Shown here piece after piece: positions 18,375-26,540 of a stretch of 64,000 bases of DNA. The DNA lies in assembly GCF_030209435.1 (NCBI RefSeq), contig NZ_JARVRX010000001.1, positions 744,001 to 808,000 of the forward strand. The letters are read 5' to 3'. A model generated the notes under the pieces. It had not been told where the DNA came from, made no database searches, and saw nothing but the letters and a program-made list of their open reading frames with translations. How positions within the stretch are numbered: the first letter of the stretch is position 1; every line of letters starts with the position of its first letter. Both the position numbers and the translations under genes were made by a program. Origin of the DNA: Mycolicibacterium sp. lyk4-40-TYG-92. GTDB lineage: Bacteria > Actinomycetota > Actinomycetes > Mycobacteriales > Mycobacteriaceae.

Positions 18375-19322
18375 TCAGAACGGCCACGGAAGCTTGGGCA
18401 GACCGATCTTGGGCAGGATCCGCGGGTGCGGCGGGAAGCCGATCTTCGGCGGCTTCGGCAGGCCGATCTCCGGGTGCGGCACGTCTTCCGGCTTGGGCAG
18501 CTTGGGGGTGCCCAGCTTGGTGAAGTCCGGCAGTTCCGGCAGACCGGCAGACGGGAGCTTCGGCAGGCCGACGCCCGGCAGCTTCGGCGCCGCCAGGGCG
18601 CTGAGCGAACCGATGGCCGGTGCACCGATGGCGGGCAGGCCGCCGAGGCTCGGCGCAGCCACGGCCGGTGCCGCGAGAGCCGGAGCCGCGATGGCCGGAG
18701 CGGCGGCCGCGGAGGAGACCTTCGCGATGTCGCCGACGGCGGACAGGGTGCCGAAGGTGGCAGCGGTCGCGGCCGGAGCCGCGGCGGGGGCTGCGGCGGC
18801 AGCCACGACGGGTGCAGTTGCTGCAAGCGGAGACGCGTTCGCTGCGGCGCCCGCGAGGGCACCTGCGAGTCCGCTGACCAGACCGCCAAGACCGGCGTCG
18901 AGCACCAGGCTGGGCAGGCTCAGGCCGGGCAGGCCGAGGGACAGCGGCACGGCGACGGTGGCCTCCGGCGGCTGCATGCTCGACAGGTTGATCGGCGGGA
19001 AGCCACCCAGGCTCCAGTCGTCACCCCAGTCCAGACCGTTGTCGTTGTTGCGCGCCGTCTTGCCGGTGCTGCCCGCGGTGGAACTCGAGTGCGAGCTGGA
19101 GACGGTCTTGCTGCCGGCCGTGCCGACATCGCTCGACGGAGTCGTCGCCGACTCATTGTTCTTGCTGGCCTGCTGCGTCTGCGTCGGCTGTGCCGGGTCG
19201 GTACCCGGGTTGCTGGGGTTCGACGGACCGGGCGAAGCGAAGGCGACGCCCGCCCCGAAAAACGCCACAGCAATCGCCGTAGCCGAGGCTGTTGCCCCCG
19301 TGGCGGAATATTTGAAAGTCAT
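18375..19322 (-). CDS. Secreted Ala/Pro-rich protein with LP-K/P repeats
   Basis: The start at ATG 19322 (GGGAGGA upstream) gives 315 residues; an in-frame start at 19382 is less likely. A signal peptide (TGATASATAIAVAFFGAGVAFAS) is followed by a Ser/Thr/Asn-rich linker, an Ala-rich middle built of APAIAAPALAAPAVAAP-like units, and a C-terminal region rich in Leu-Pro-Lys (GVGLPKLPSAGLPELP). No catalytic domain is recognised. Composition suggests an extended cell-wall or surface protein; the function is unknown. Confidence 0.75.
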   Translation of the reverse strand: MTFKYSATGATASATAIAVAFFGAGVAFASPGPSNPSNPGTDPAQPTQTQQASKNNESATTPSSDVGTAGSKTVSSSHSSSTAGSTGKTARNNDNGLDWGDDWSLGGFPPINLSSMQPPEATVAVPLSLGLPGLSLPSLVLDAGLGGLVSGLAGALAGAAANASPLAATAPVVAAAAAPAAAPAATAATFGTLSAVGDIAKVSSAAAAPAIAAPALAAPAVAAPSLGGLPAIGAPAIGSLSALAAPKLPGVGLPKLPSAGLPELPDFTKLGTPKLPKPEDVPHPEIGLPKPPKIGFPPHPRILPKIGLPKLPWPF

Positions 19323-19430
19323 GCGGCGCGAATCCTCCCTGTGCGTCCCACGCATCCTAAGCCCTAATGCGCGCGATGTCACAGTTAACTAACGAATACC
19401 ACTGTGACGTGCGGTGATGGTGATGCGACC

Positions 19431-20303
19431 TCATTGACGCAGCAGATTGATTACCGCGCTGAAGTCGAGATCGGCGTGCTCGGCGGCAAACTTTGCGTAG
19501 ATGTCCGCGGCATGGCTGCCGAGGGGTGCCGACGATCCCGTCGAGCGCACCGCAGCCATCGCCAGACCGAGGTCCTTGTTCATCAGGGCGGTGGCGAAAC
19601 CGGGCTGGAATCCGTTGTTGGCCGGTGACGTGGGGACCGGTCCGGGGACGGGGCAGTTCACCTGCACGGCCCAGCAGTTGCCGGTCGCCCCGGTGATCAC
19701 GTCGAACAGCGACTGCTTGTCCAGGCCGAGGTGCTCGGCGAGCACGAACGCCTCACCGATCGCGATCTGCTGGACGGCGAGCACCATGTTGTTGCAGACC
19801 TTGGCGGCCTGGCCGGCCCCGGAGTCTCCGCAGTGGATGATCTTGCCGGCCATCGGCTCGAGGACCGCGCGGCCGCGTTCGAAGGCCTCGGGCTCGCCGC
19901 CGACCATGAACGCCAGCGTGCCGGCCGTCGCGCCTTTCACGCCGCCCGACACCGGGGCGTCCAGCTGGGCGAAGCCGTGCTCGCCGGCCAGGCGGTGGAC
20001 CTCGCGGGCGTCGTCGACCGAGATGGTCGACGAATCGATGAACAGCGCGCCGGGGGCCGCGGCGGGCAGGACGTCGGCGTAGCAGCTCTTCACCAGGTCG
20101 CCGTTGGGCAGCATGGTGATGACGACGTCGGCGCCGGCCACCGCCTCGGGGCCGCTGTCGAACGTCGTCGCGCCGTGCTCCCGCGCCGCCTGCGCGGCGG
20201 CCGGGACCGGGTCGAAGCCGTGCACGGTGTGCCCGGCGGCGATGAGGTTCGCCGCCATCGGGCCGCCCATGTGGCCCAGGCCCAGGAATGCAATCGTCGC
20301 CAT
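19431..20303 (-). CDS. mmsB: 3-hydroxyisobutyrate dehydrogenase
   Basis: MmsB oxidises 3-hydroxyisobutyrate to methylmalonate semialdehyde in valine breakdown. The 290-residue protein has the NAD motif FLGLGHMGGPMAANL at the N-terminus, the substrate segment DAPVSGGVKGATAGTLAFMV, and catalytic K168 in GQAAKVCNNMVLA. It is the last gene of the mmsA-fadE9-mmsB order seen in M. tuberculosis (Rv0753c-Rv0752c-Rv0751c). It lies 48 bp after the acyl-CoA dehydrogenase gene. Confidence 0.96.
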   Translation of the reverse strand: MATIAFLGLGHMGGPMAANLIAAGHTVHGFDPVPAAAQAAREHGATTFDSGPEAVAGADVVITMLPNGDLVKSCYADVLPAAAPGALFIDSSTISVDDAREVHRLAGEHGFAQLDAPVSGGVKGATAGTLAFMVGGEPEAFERGRAVLEPMAGKIIHCGDSGAGQAAKVCNNMVLAVQQIAIGEAFVLAEHLGLDKQSLFDVITGATGNCWAVQVNCPVPGPVPTSPANNGFQPGFATALMNKDLGLAMAAVRSTGSSAPLGSHAADIYAKFAAEHADLDFSAVINLLRQ

Positions 20304-20351
20304 CGGATGGTCCTCCCTAAGTCAGTGTGTTGTGCCGGCGCGCCGACGGAG

Positions 20352-21524
20352 TTACGCGGACTTGCGGGCGGCAGCCGAAGCGGCCCGACCGATGACCACG
20401 CGCATGATCTCGTTCGTACCCTCCAGGATGCGGTGCACCCGGAGGTCGCGGACGATCTTTTCCAGCCCGTACTCGCGCAGGTAGCCGTAGCCGCCATGTA
20501 ACTGCAGCGCCTGGTCGGCCACGGTGTAGCAGGCCTCGGTGACGTGGAGCTTGGCCATGGCACACAGCTCGACCTTGCGCGGATTGTTGGTGTCGAGTGC
20601 GGTTGCCGCCCGCCACAACATGTTTCGCGAGGTCTCCAAGGCGGTCGCCATGTCCGCGAGGGTGAACCGGATGGTCGGTTCGTCGATCAGCGCCCCGCCG
20701 AAGGCCTCACGCGAAGCCAGGTAGCCGAGCGCCTTGTCATAGGCGGCCTGCGCGCCGCCCAGGGAGCAGGCGGCGATGTTGATGCGGCCGCCGTTGAGGC
20801 CGTTCATCGCAATGGAGAAGCCGGCGCCCTCGCCGTCCGAGCCGCCGAGCATGGCTTCAGCGGGAACCCGCACGCCTTCCAGGATCACCTGGGCGGTGGG
20901 CTGGGCGTGCCAGCCCATCTTCTCCTCGTTGGCGCCGAAACTCAGTCCCGGCGTGTCCTTTTCGACGATGAAGGCCGAGATGCCGCGCGGCCCGTCGGCC
21001 CCGGTGCGGGCCATCACGACGTAGACGTCCGAGACACCCGCGCCCGAGATAAACTGCTTGACCCCATCGAGCACGTAGTGGTCGCCGTCTCGAACGGCCT
21101 TGGTACGCAAGGCCGCCGCGTCGCTGCCGGCGCCCGGCTCGGTGAGGCAGTAGCTGGCGATGGCCTCCATCGAGGCCAGCTTCGGCAGCCACGTCTTGCG
21201 CTGTTCGCCGGTGCCGTAGCTGTCCACCATCCACGCGCACATGTTGTGGATCGACAGGAACGCCGCGATGGTCGGATCGGCGGTGGCGAGCTGCTCGAAG
21301 ATACGCACGCCGTCCAGCCGCCGTAGCCCACTGCCACCGACGTCGTCATTGCAGTAGATGGCCGCCATCCCCAGCTCGGCCGCTTCCCGCAGTACGTCGG
21401 TGGGGAAGTGCTCGTCGGCATCCCACGCCAAAGCGTTTGGTGCCAGGCGTTTTTCGGCGAACGCAGCCGCCGTTTCGGCGATCACGCGTTCGTCGTCGTC
21501 CAGTCCGAAGAGGTCGATGCTCAA
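20352..21524 (-). CDS. fadE9: Acyl-CoA dehydrogenase FadE9 (isobutyryl-CoA dehydrogenase-like)
   Basis: This 390-residue flavin dehydrogenase has YCLTEPGAGSDAAALRTKA and the C-terminal QLHGGYGYLREYGLEKIVRD. The catalytic Glu is E368 in ILEGTNEIMR, the position used by short/branched-chain enzymes. Located between mmsA and mmsB, it should oxidise isobutyryl-CoA to methacrylyl-CoA in valine catabolism (inference from context and family). Confidence 0.95.
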   Translation of the reverse strand: MSIDLFGLDDDERVIAETAAAFAEKRLAPNALAWDADEHFPTDVLREAAELGMAAIYCNDDVGGSGLRRLDGVRIFEQLATADPTIAAFLSIHNMCAWMVDSYGTGEQRKTWLPKLASMEAIASYCLTEPGAGSDAAALRTKAVRDGDHYVLDGVKQFISGAGVSDVYVVMARTGADGPRGISAFIVEKDTPGLSFGANEEKMGWHAQPTAQVILEGVRVPAEAMLGGSDGEGAGFSIAMNGLNGGRINIAACSLGGAQAAYDKALGYLASREAFGGALIDEPTIRFTLADMATALETSRNMLWRAATALDTNNPRKVELCAMAKLHVTEACYTVADQALQLHGGYGYLREYGLEKIVRDLRVHRILEGTNEIMRVVIGRAASAAARKSA

Positions 21525-21533
21525 CGCAGGCCC

Positions 21534-23054
21534 TTACTTGAAGGTCGGGATCGAGAACTCGGCCCCGTCCTTGATGCCCGACGGCCAGCGCTCGGTGACG
21601 GTCTTGACCTTGGTGTAGAACTGGATCGACGCCGTCCCGTACTGGTTGAGGTCGCCGAAGCCGGACCGCTTCCAGCCGCCAAAGCTGTGGTAGGACACCG
21701 GAACCGGGATCGGCACGTTGACGCCGACCATGCCGACCTGCACGCGCGAGACGAAGTCGCGGGCGGTGTCGCCGTCGCGGGTGAACACCGCGACGCCGTT
21801 GCCGTACTCGTGCTCCGACGGCAGGCGCAGCGCCTCCTCGTAGTCGTGGGCGCGGACGATCACCAGGACCGGGCCGAAGATTTCGTCGGTGTAGATCGAC
21901 ATGTCGGGGGTGACGTGGTCGAACAGGGTGGGGCCGAGGAAGAAGCCGCCGGACAGGTCGGCATCGTCGAACGTGAGGTCGTCGCTGGCGCGTTTACGGC
22001 CGTCGACCACGAGCTCGGCGCCGGCCTCCACGCCCTGCGCGATGTAGCCCCGCACCCGCTCGAGTGCGGCCCCGGTGACCAGCGGGCCGTAGTCGGCCTT
22101 CGGGTCCAGGCTGTGCCCCACCCGCAGCTGGTTGACGCGCTCGACGAGCTTGTTGCGCAAGCGATTTGCGGTCTCTTCACCGACCGGGACGGCGACGCTG
22201 ATCGCCATGCACCGTTCGCCTGCGCTGCCGTAACCGGCGCCGATCAGGGCGTCGACGGCCTGGTCCAGGTCGGCGTCGGGCATCACGACCATGTGGTTCT
22301 TGGCGCCACCGAAGCACTGCGCCCGCTTGCCGTTGGCGGCGGCGTTCGAGTAGATGTACTGCGCGATGTCGGTGCTGCCGACGAAGCCCACGGCCTTGAT
22401 GTCCGGGTGCGCCAGGATGGCGTCGACGGCCTCCTTGTCACCGTTGACCACCTGCAGGACGCCGGCCGGCAGGCCCGCCTCGATGAACAGCTCGGCCAGG
22501 CGCAGCGGCACCGAGGGGTCGCGCTCGGACGGCTTGATGATGATGGCGTTGCCGCAGGCCAGTGCGGGCCCGGCCTTCCACAGCGGGATCATCGCGGGGA
22601 AGTTGAACGGCGTGATGCCGGCGACGACACCCAGCGGCTGCCGCATCGAGTAGACGTCGATGCCGGCGCCGGCGCCCTCGGTGAACTCACCCTTCATCAG
22701 GTGCGGGATGCCGACGGCGAACTCGATGACCTCGACGCCGCGCTGGATGTCGCCGAGGGAGTCCTCGAAGGTCTTGCCGTGTTCCAGCGAGAGCAGGCGG
22801 GCCAGTTCGTCTTTGTTCTGGTTCACCAGGTCGATGAACCTCATCAGCACGCGCGACCGGCGCTGCGGGTTCCAGGACGCCCATTCCCGTTGTGCGACAA
22901 CGGCACCCGCCACGGCGGCGTCGACGTCGGCGCCCGACGCCAGGAGCACCTGGGCCTGGGTCTGGCCGGTGCTGGGGTTGAGCACAGCGGCGGTGCGGGT
23001 CGATTCGCCGGTGGTGCGCTGGCCGTTGATGAAGTGCGGAATCTGGGTGGTCAT
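21534..23054 (-). CDS. mmsA: Methylmalonate-semialdehyde dehydrogenase (CoA-acylating)
   Basis: MmsA converts methylmalonate semialdehyde to propionyl-CoA. The 506-residue aldehyde dehydrogenase has the nucleophile C282 in GYGSAGERCMAIS, ITPFNFPAMIPLW, and FVGSTDIAQYIY for NAD binding. It is the first gene of the mms operon; fadE9 follows after 9 bp. The 274-bp region upstream also contains the promoter of the divergent small secreted protein. Confidence 0.97.
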   Translation of the reverse strand: MTTQIPHFINGQRTTGESTRTAAVLNPSTGQTQAQVLLASGADVDAAVAGAVVAQREWASWNPQRRSRVLMRFIDLVNQNKDELARLLSLEHGKTFEDSLGDIQRGVEVIEFAVGIPHLMKGEFTEGAGAGIDVYSMRQPLGVVAGITPFNFPAMIPLWKAGPALACGNAIIIKPSERDPSVPLRLAELFIEAGLPAGVLQVVNGDKEAVDAILAHPDIKAVGFVGSTDIAQYIYSNAAANGKRAQCFGGAKNHMVVMPDADLDQAVDALIGAGYGSAGERCMAISVAVPVGEETANRLRNKLVERVNQLRVGHSLDPKADYGPLVTGAALERVRGYIAQGVEAGAELVVDGRKRASDDLTFDDADLSGGFFLGPTLFDHVTPDMSIYTDEIFGPVLVIVRAHDYEEALRLPSEHEYGNGVAVFTRDGDTARDFVSRVQVGMVGVNVPIPVPVSYHSFGGWKRSGFGDLNQYGTASIQFYTKVKTVTERWPSGIKDGAEFSIPTFK

Positions 23055-23250
23055 GACGTCCGTCCAAAGTTATGGAGAGTTCGGGAGTCTCGACTCGCGT
23101 GCCGAGATACTTGCATATCCTAGTAATTGCGGACCGGTGTTGGCAAGGGGTTGCCGGCATCGCACTGGGCGCGGTTACCCGCTGTGGTTGCTCCGCGGCG
23201 TTTGCAAGGTCCGGAACTTCTTTGCGGATGCCCGACCAATTGCCGAAAAA

Positions 23251-23283
23251 GTTGTCAGGATTGATGCGGCGAAATGCTCCTAC
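23251..23283 (+). promoter_or_regulatory. ECF-type promoter element A
   Basis: GTTGTC at 23251-23256, preceded by GAAAAA, and CTCCTAC at 23277-23283 are separated by 20 bp. The same elements with the same spacer occur at 25968-25999 and 28048-28080. It lies 45 bp before the ATG at 23329 and probably drives the small secreted protein and ECF sigma operon. Confidence 0.7.
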
Positions 23284-23328
23284 ATACAAGCGAGGCCAAC
23301 CGGGCCGAGCAGAGGAAAGGTGGAGCAC

Positions 23329-23658
23329 ATGTCGACTGCCAGGCTGAAGCGCCTCGTTGCTGGAATGGTCGCGGCGGTATCGATTCCGGTTGCGCTGATG
23401 GGTGCCGGCACCGCGCAGGCGAACCAGGTCGGACTGAATTTCGTGCCGAAGATCGGTGGCATCTGGATCAGCTGGCAGGGCGGTAGCGGCGGCACCTGGT
23501 GCACGTACACGTCGGACTGGTTCACCACCAGGGCATACCAGGACCCGGCCGGCAAAGCGACCTTCTTCGTACCGGGCGTTCCGCTCAACAGGACCTGGGA
23601 CGTCAATGTCAACTGCGACAACGGCGACAGCGGTTTCTACAACAACTACTACTACTGA
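23329..23658 (+). CDS. Small secreted protein, upstream partner of ECF sigma factor
   Basis: The ATG at 23329 gives 109 residues; AGAGGAAAGG precedes it. The signal peptide MSTARLKRLVAGMVAAVSIP with cleavage near AQA-N leaves a mature protein of about 77 residues. It is rich in Gly, Trp and Tyr, with two Cys (TWCTYT, NVNCDNG) that could form a disulfide, and ends YNNYYY. No known domain is recognised. It is 18 bp upstream of the sigma factor gene and shares promoter element A, so it is probably co-transcribed and may report cell-envelope state to the sigma factor's outer tail (inference). Confidence 0.75.
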   Translation: MSTARLKRLVAGMVAAVSIPVALMGAGTAQANQVGLNFVPKIGGIWISWQGGSGGTWCTYTSDWFTTRAYQDPAGKATFFVPGVPLNRTWDVNVNCDNGDSGFYNNYYY

Positions 23659-23676
23659 TTCGAGGGGACCGCGCCG

Positions 23677-24999
23677 ATGAGCGCGCTTATCGACTGGGAC
23701 GAAGCACCCGACGAGGAACTCGCCCGCGCGGCCGCCTCGGGCGACCGCGCGGCCTTCGCCGCGATCTACGACCGCTACGCCGACCGGCTCAACGACTTCG
23801 TCGTGCGCATGGTCCGTGACAGTGACGCCGCTGCCGACTGCGTGCACGAGGCGTTCTGCACCGCGGCGACCGGGCTGTCGAAGCTCCGTCAGCCCGAGAA
23901 GCTGCGGCCGTGGTTGTACGCGGTGTCGCGCTCTCAGGCCTTGCGGCACATTCAGCGCCGCAAGCTCGAACAACCGGCCGACGACGAGTACCTCGACAGT
24001 GCATCGGTCGACGCCGGCCCAGATGCCCTGGCCGAGCAGGACGACTTGGCCCGATTGATCCGCGAGGCCTGCGGTGGCCTCTCCGATCGCGACCGTGAGG
24101 TCATCGAACTGAGCTACCGCCACGGGCTCGACGGACCGGAACTCGGCAAGGCACTGGGCGTCAGCCCGGCTACTGCCAACACCCTGACCCACCGGGCCCG
24201 GGAGATGGTCGGCCGCTCGCTCGGTGCGTTGCTGGTGGCGCGGCAGACCCGGCAGGATCCGGCGCGATGCCCGGATCTTGCTGCGGTGCTTGAGGGTTGG
24301 GACGGCACGATGACGGTGTTGATGCGTAAACGCATCGCCCGGCACATCGAATCGTGCCCCGAGTGTGAATCCGAACGGCGCCGCCGGGTGAGTCCGGCAG
24401 CGCTGCTGGGCGCCATGCCCTTCATCCCGGCCCCGAAGGAGCTCCGGGACACGACGCTTGCGGACATTCAGTTGGTCTGTTGGACAACCGATTTGGTCGA
24501 CGGCACCGGTACCGCACCGGCGGACGTCGGTGCCGGGACCGCGCCGGCCGAGGCGCGGCGCCGTCGACCGGTCCTGCCGATCAGCCTGGCTGCCTGCGCG
24601 CTGGTGCTGCTGGTTGCGGGTCTGGTCTGGACATTGGCCGGGCCGGGGCGTCACGGCCGCGAACCGGTCGACAGCGGCATCACGGCTCCCCTGGAAACGC
24701 CCGCGACGACGCCGCTTTCCGCGCCGCCGAGCACGCCGCCGCCGTCCAGTGCGCCAGAGACGCTGGCCCCGGTCTCGACCAAATCTGTTGCACCTCCGGT
24801 GCTGGCGCCGAGTCAGCAACCTCAGCCGCAACAGGATTCGCCGGCTGCCGAACCGACGTCGGCGCCACCTCCGGCACCGCCGGATCACCCGGTCAGCAGG
24901 CCCGGGCCGGTGACGCGTCCGCCGATGTCGGTTGCGCCGCCCTCGTTCGAAGCGCCGCCGCCACCCACCGGTGATCCGGGTTCAGGCGGCCGGCGATAA
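23677..24999 (+). CDS. ECF sigma factor fused to zinc anti-sigma domain, TM helix and Pro-rich tail
   Basis: This is a 440-residue single chain. Residues 1-190 are an ECF sigma factor: region 2 (AAFAAIYDRYADRLNDFVVR, LRPWLYAVSRSQALRHIQRR) and region 4 (LSDRDREVIELSYRHGLDGP, GVSPATANTLTHRAREM). Residues 198-230 form a zinc anti-sigma motif C-x24-H-x3-C-x2-C (C198, H223, C227, C230). A transmembrane helix follows at about 299-320, then about 115 extracytoplasmic Pro/Ser/Thr-rich residues. Sigma and anti-sigma are thus one membrane-tethered polypeptide. Activation would need zinc loss, a conformational change or proteolysis (inference). It has a paralogue at 26541-28007 and is followed by a strong terminator. 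Confidence 0.88.
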   Translation: MSALIDWDEAPDEELARAAASGDRAAFAAIYDRYADRLNDFVVRMVRDSDAAADCVHEAFCTAATGLSKLRQPEKLRPWLYAVSRSQALRHIQRRKLEQPADDEYLDSASVDAGPDALAEQDDLARLIREACGGLSDRDREVIELSYRHGLDGPELGKALGVSPATANTLTHRAREMVGRSLGALLVARQTRQDPARCPDLAAVLEGWDGTMTVLMRKRIARHIESCPECESERRRRVSPAALLGAMPFIPAPKELRDTTLADIQLVCWTTDLVDGTGTAPADVGAGTAPAEARRRRPVLPISLAACALVLLVAGLVWTLAGPGRHGREPVDSGITAPLETPATTPLSAPPSTPPPSSAPETLAPVSTKSVAPPVLAPSQQPQPQQDSPAAEPTSAPPPAPPDHPVSRPGPVTRPPMSVAPPSFEAPPPPTGDPGSGGRR

Positions 25000-25074
25000 A
25001 CGGCGCGGGCTCAACTGCGCCCTGGGTGCAGGGTCAGCGTGGGTCGGGTGCGCCGAGGCGTTGATGCTGACGTG

Positions 25075-25105
25075 AGGGCGTATCCCACTCGAACAAGTAC
25101 GCCCT
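25075..25105. repeat. Small inverted repeat in intergenic region
   Basis: Arms AGGGCGTA (25075-25082) and TACGCCCT (25098-25105) flank a 15-nt loop. Outside it, the sequence TGCAGGGTCA(G/A)CG occurs twice, near 25027 and 25109. The role is unknown, possibly part of the 3' end of the sigma operon transcript. Confidence 0.4.
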
Positions 25106-25126
25106 CCATGCAGGGTCAACGCGAAA

Positions 25127-25160
25127 GCCCGCCACGGTGGCGATGACCACCGTGGCGGGC
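25127..25160. terminator. Bidirectional rho-independent-type terminator
   Basis: Two perfect 14-bp arms (25127-25140 and 25147-25160) flank the loop CGATGA, with AAA before and TTGTTGT after. It lies between the convergent sigma factor gene and the membrane protein gene at 25180. Confidence 0.8.
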
Positions 25161-25179
25161 TTGTTGTATCGGACGGGTG

Positions 25180-25947
25180 TCAGCCGGCGTCCAGGGGCAG
25201 ATTCGGGTTGATCGGAGGGGTTTTCCCGGGGCTGGGTATTGCCAGCGGGCCCTTCACCACGGGCCCTTCGGGCTTGGTGGGCGGCTCCTTCGGCGGTGCC
25301 GCCGGCGGCACCGGCAGGTTGATGACGATCGGCGGGAACGTGGGCATTGGCGGCTGTAGGGGCGGTGCCGGGACGACCTCTGGTGCGGGCGCCGGCGGCG
25401 CGACCTCCGGGGCGGGACCGGCCGCCGGCGCCGTGGTGACGACGGGTGCTGCCGGTCGCTGGGGGACGGCCGCCGGCACGTGGTCGGTAATCACCGGAGC
25501 GGCCGGTGCCGCCTGCGGGGCCGGGGGCGCGGGGAGCGCCGACGGCGGCGGCACGAGGACGGCCGGCGCGGCCGCGGGCACGGCAGTCGAGCCGCCGGCG
25601 GCCGCCAGCGAGGTGCCGGCGTCGAGTGAACTGATCGCGGTGAATGCCACGGCGGCCGAGGCCACGATCACAGTGGCCGCGCCGCCCAGGGCAAGTGCGA
25701 CGCGGCGCCTGGCCCAGCGGCCGTCGTCGGTGCCCACGGCGACGGTGGCCTCGTCGTCCGCTGCATCGAGCAGGTCGAGTTGGTCGCTGTACGCGAGCCT
25801 GGGGAAGGTCACCGAACGCGGGCCGGCGTCGATGGCGTCAGCTGCGATGGTGTTGTCGGTGTCAGGGTTCCACGGGGTATGTGAATGGTTGCTCATGCTG
25901 GTATGAGCACTGCCGGAAGCCGAGTCTGACAAGTTTTTTCGCGGCAA
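25180..25947 (-). CDS. Single-pass membrane protein with Pro/Ala-rich exterior
   Basis: The TTG at 25947 is chosen because GGAGGAA lies 6 bp upstream; an internal ATG at 25896 lacks a ribosome-binding site. The protein is 255 residues: an acidic cytoplasmic N-terminus, an Arg-rich stop (GRWARRRVALAL), one transmembrane segment (GGAATVIVASAAVAFTAISS), then about 150 Pro/Ala/Val-rich residues predicted outside the membrane. No domain is recognised. Layout resembles the protein at 28130-28720 and the tails of the two fused sigma factors, so it probably belongs to the same envelope module. Confidence 0.7.
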   Translation of the reverse strand: MPRKNLSDSASGSAHTSMSNHSHTPWNPDTDNTIAADAIDAGPRSVTFPRLAYSDQLDLLDAADDEATVAVGTDDGRWARRRVALALGGAATVIVASAAVAFTAISSLDAGTSLAAAGGSTAVPAAAPAVLVPPPSALPAPPAPQAAPAAPVITDHVPAAVPQRPAAPVVTTAPAAGPAPEVAPPAPAPEVVPAPPLQPPMPTFPPIVINLPVPPAAPPKEPPTKPEGPVVKGPLAIPSPGKTPPINPNLPLDAG

Positions 25948-25967
25948 TTCGGATTCCTCCGAAAAAA

Positions 25968-25999
25968 GTGTCCCCGCTGTCCGGGGGTCGCGCTCCTAC
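25968..25999 (+). promoter_or_regulatory. ECF-type promoter element B
   Basis: GAAAAAAGTGTC ending at 25972 and CTCCTAC at 25993-25999 are separated by 20 bp, as in elements A and C. B and C also share CTGTGA directly after CTCCTAC. It lies 51 bp before the start of the His-rich small secreted protein. Confidence 0.68.
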
Positions 26000-26050
26000 C
26001 TGTGACAGAGCCCGCACGGGGCGTCTGCGACACCGAACAAGGAGCACGAA

Positions 26051-26314
26051 ATGAGCGTCAACAACACCCCTGCCAAGCGGCAGTCTCTTGCGAAGCGGGC
26101 CGCCGCGGCAGCAATGCTGTCCGGCAGCATGGCCCTCGCCGCGCTGGGCATGACGGCGGGCACCGCACAGGCGCAGCCGATCGCCCCGGTGCCCCAGCAC
26201 TGGGGTTATGAGTACTGCTCGTGGGCGTGGTGGGACTGGGACCACTGCCACGACTTCTACTACTGGCACGACTGGGACTGGAAGCACCACGACCACGACC
26301 ACGACCACCACTGA
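26051..26314 (+). CDS. Small secreted His/Asp/Trp-rich protein, putative metal binder
   Basis: This 87-residue protein starts at ATG 26051 (AAGGAGCACGAA upstream). A Lys/Arg-containing signal peptide ends near GTAQAQ. The mature part is about 46 residues with 10 His, 8 Trp, 8 Asp and 2 Cys, ending KHHDHDHDHH. Such a tail could chelate Zn, Cu, Ni or Co, but no known metallochaperone family is recognised. It sits between promoter element B and the second fused ECF sigma gene. This suggests a metal- or envelope-stress-linked sensor or scavenger (inference). Confidence 0.75.
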   Translation: MSVNNTPAKRQSLAKRAAAAAMLSGSMALAALGMTAGTAQAQPIAPVPQHWGYEYCSWAWWDWDHCHDFYYWHDWDWKHHDHDHDHH

Positions 26315-26404
26315 CTGGCAGTGCCGGCACACCGCCTGCGCGGGTTCGAGACGCAGCCGGGTCCCGTGTTGAACCGGGTCCGGGCTGCTCTCGTTCTCCT
26401 CGTT

Positions 26405-26452
26405 GAAGCCAACATCGAAGCCAACATCGAAGCCAACATGGAAGCCGACGCC
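26405..26452 (+). repeat. 12-bp tandem repeat (GAAGCCAACATC, four units)
   Basis: Units at 26405-26416 and 26417-26428 are identical. The third (26429-26440) differs at one base, and the fourth (26441-26452) is degenerate. It lies in the leader between the His-rich protein gene and the fused sigma gene. The sigma frame is open across it (Lys-Pro-Thr repeats), but the preferred start is downstream at 26541. Confidence 0.8.
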
Positions 26453-26540
26453 GATGCTCGTTGATTCGGCAAACCAGCTCGCCTTCGCCGGACTAACATC
26501 AGCGCATACCGGCGATCGATTCGGTACGGGAGCCCGTCTC

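Noticed and set aside
20661..20692. TGAACC followed by CGTC inside the fadE9 region, resembling a SigL promoter
   Set aside because: Spacer is about 12 bp instead of 16 and it lies within a coding sequence.
21408..23123. 571-codon open frame on the plus strand
   Set aside because: Antisense to mmsA, whose catalytic motifs are clear; no conserved motif in the shadow.
22687..24888. 733-codon open frame on the minus strand
   Set aside because: Runs antisense through mmsA's neighbour, the small secreted gene and the fused sigma gene; Arg-rich low-complexity product with no motif.
25075..25160. Possible CRISPR-like or riboswitch element
   Set aside because: Only one copy of each hairpin and no repeat-spacer pattern; best explained as a terminator between convergent genes.
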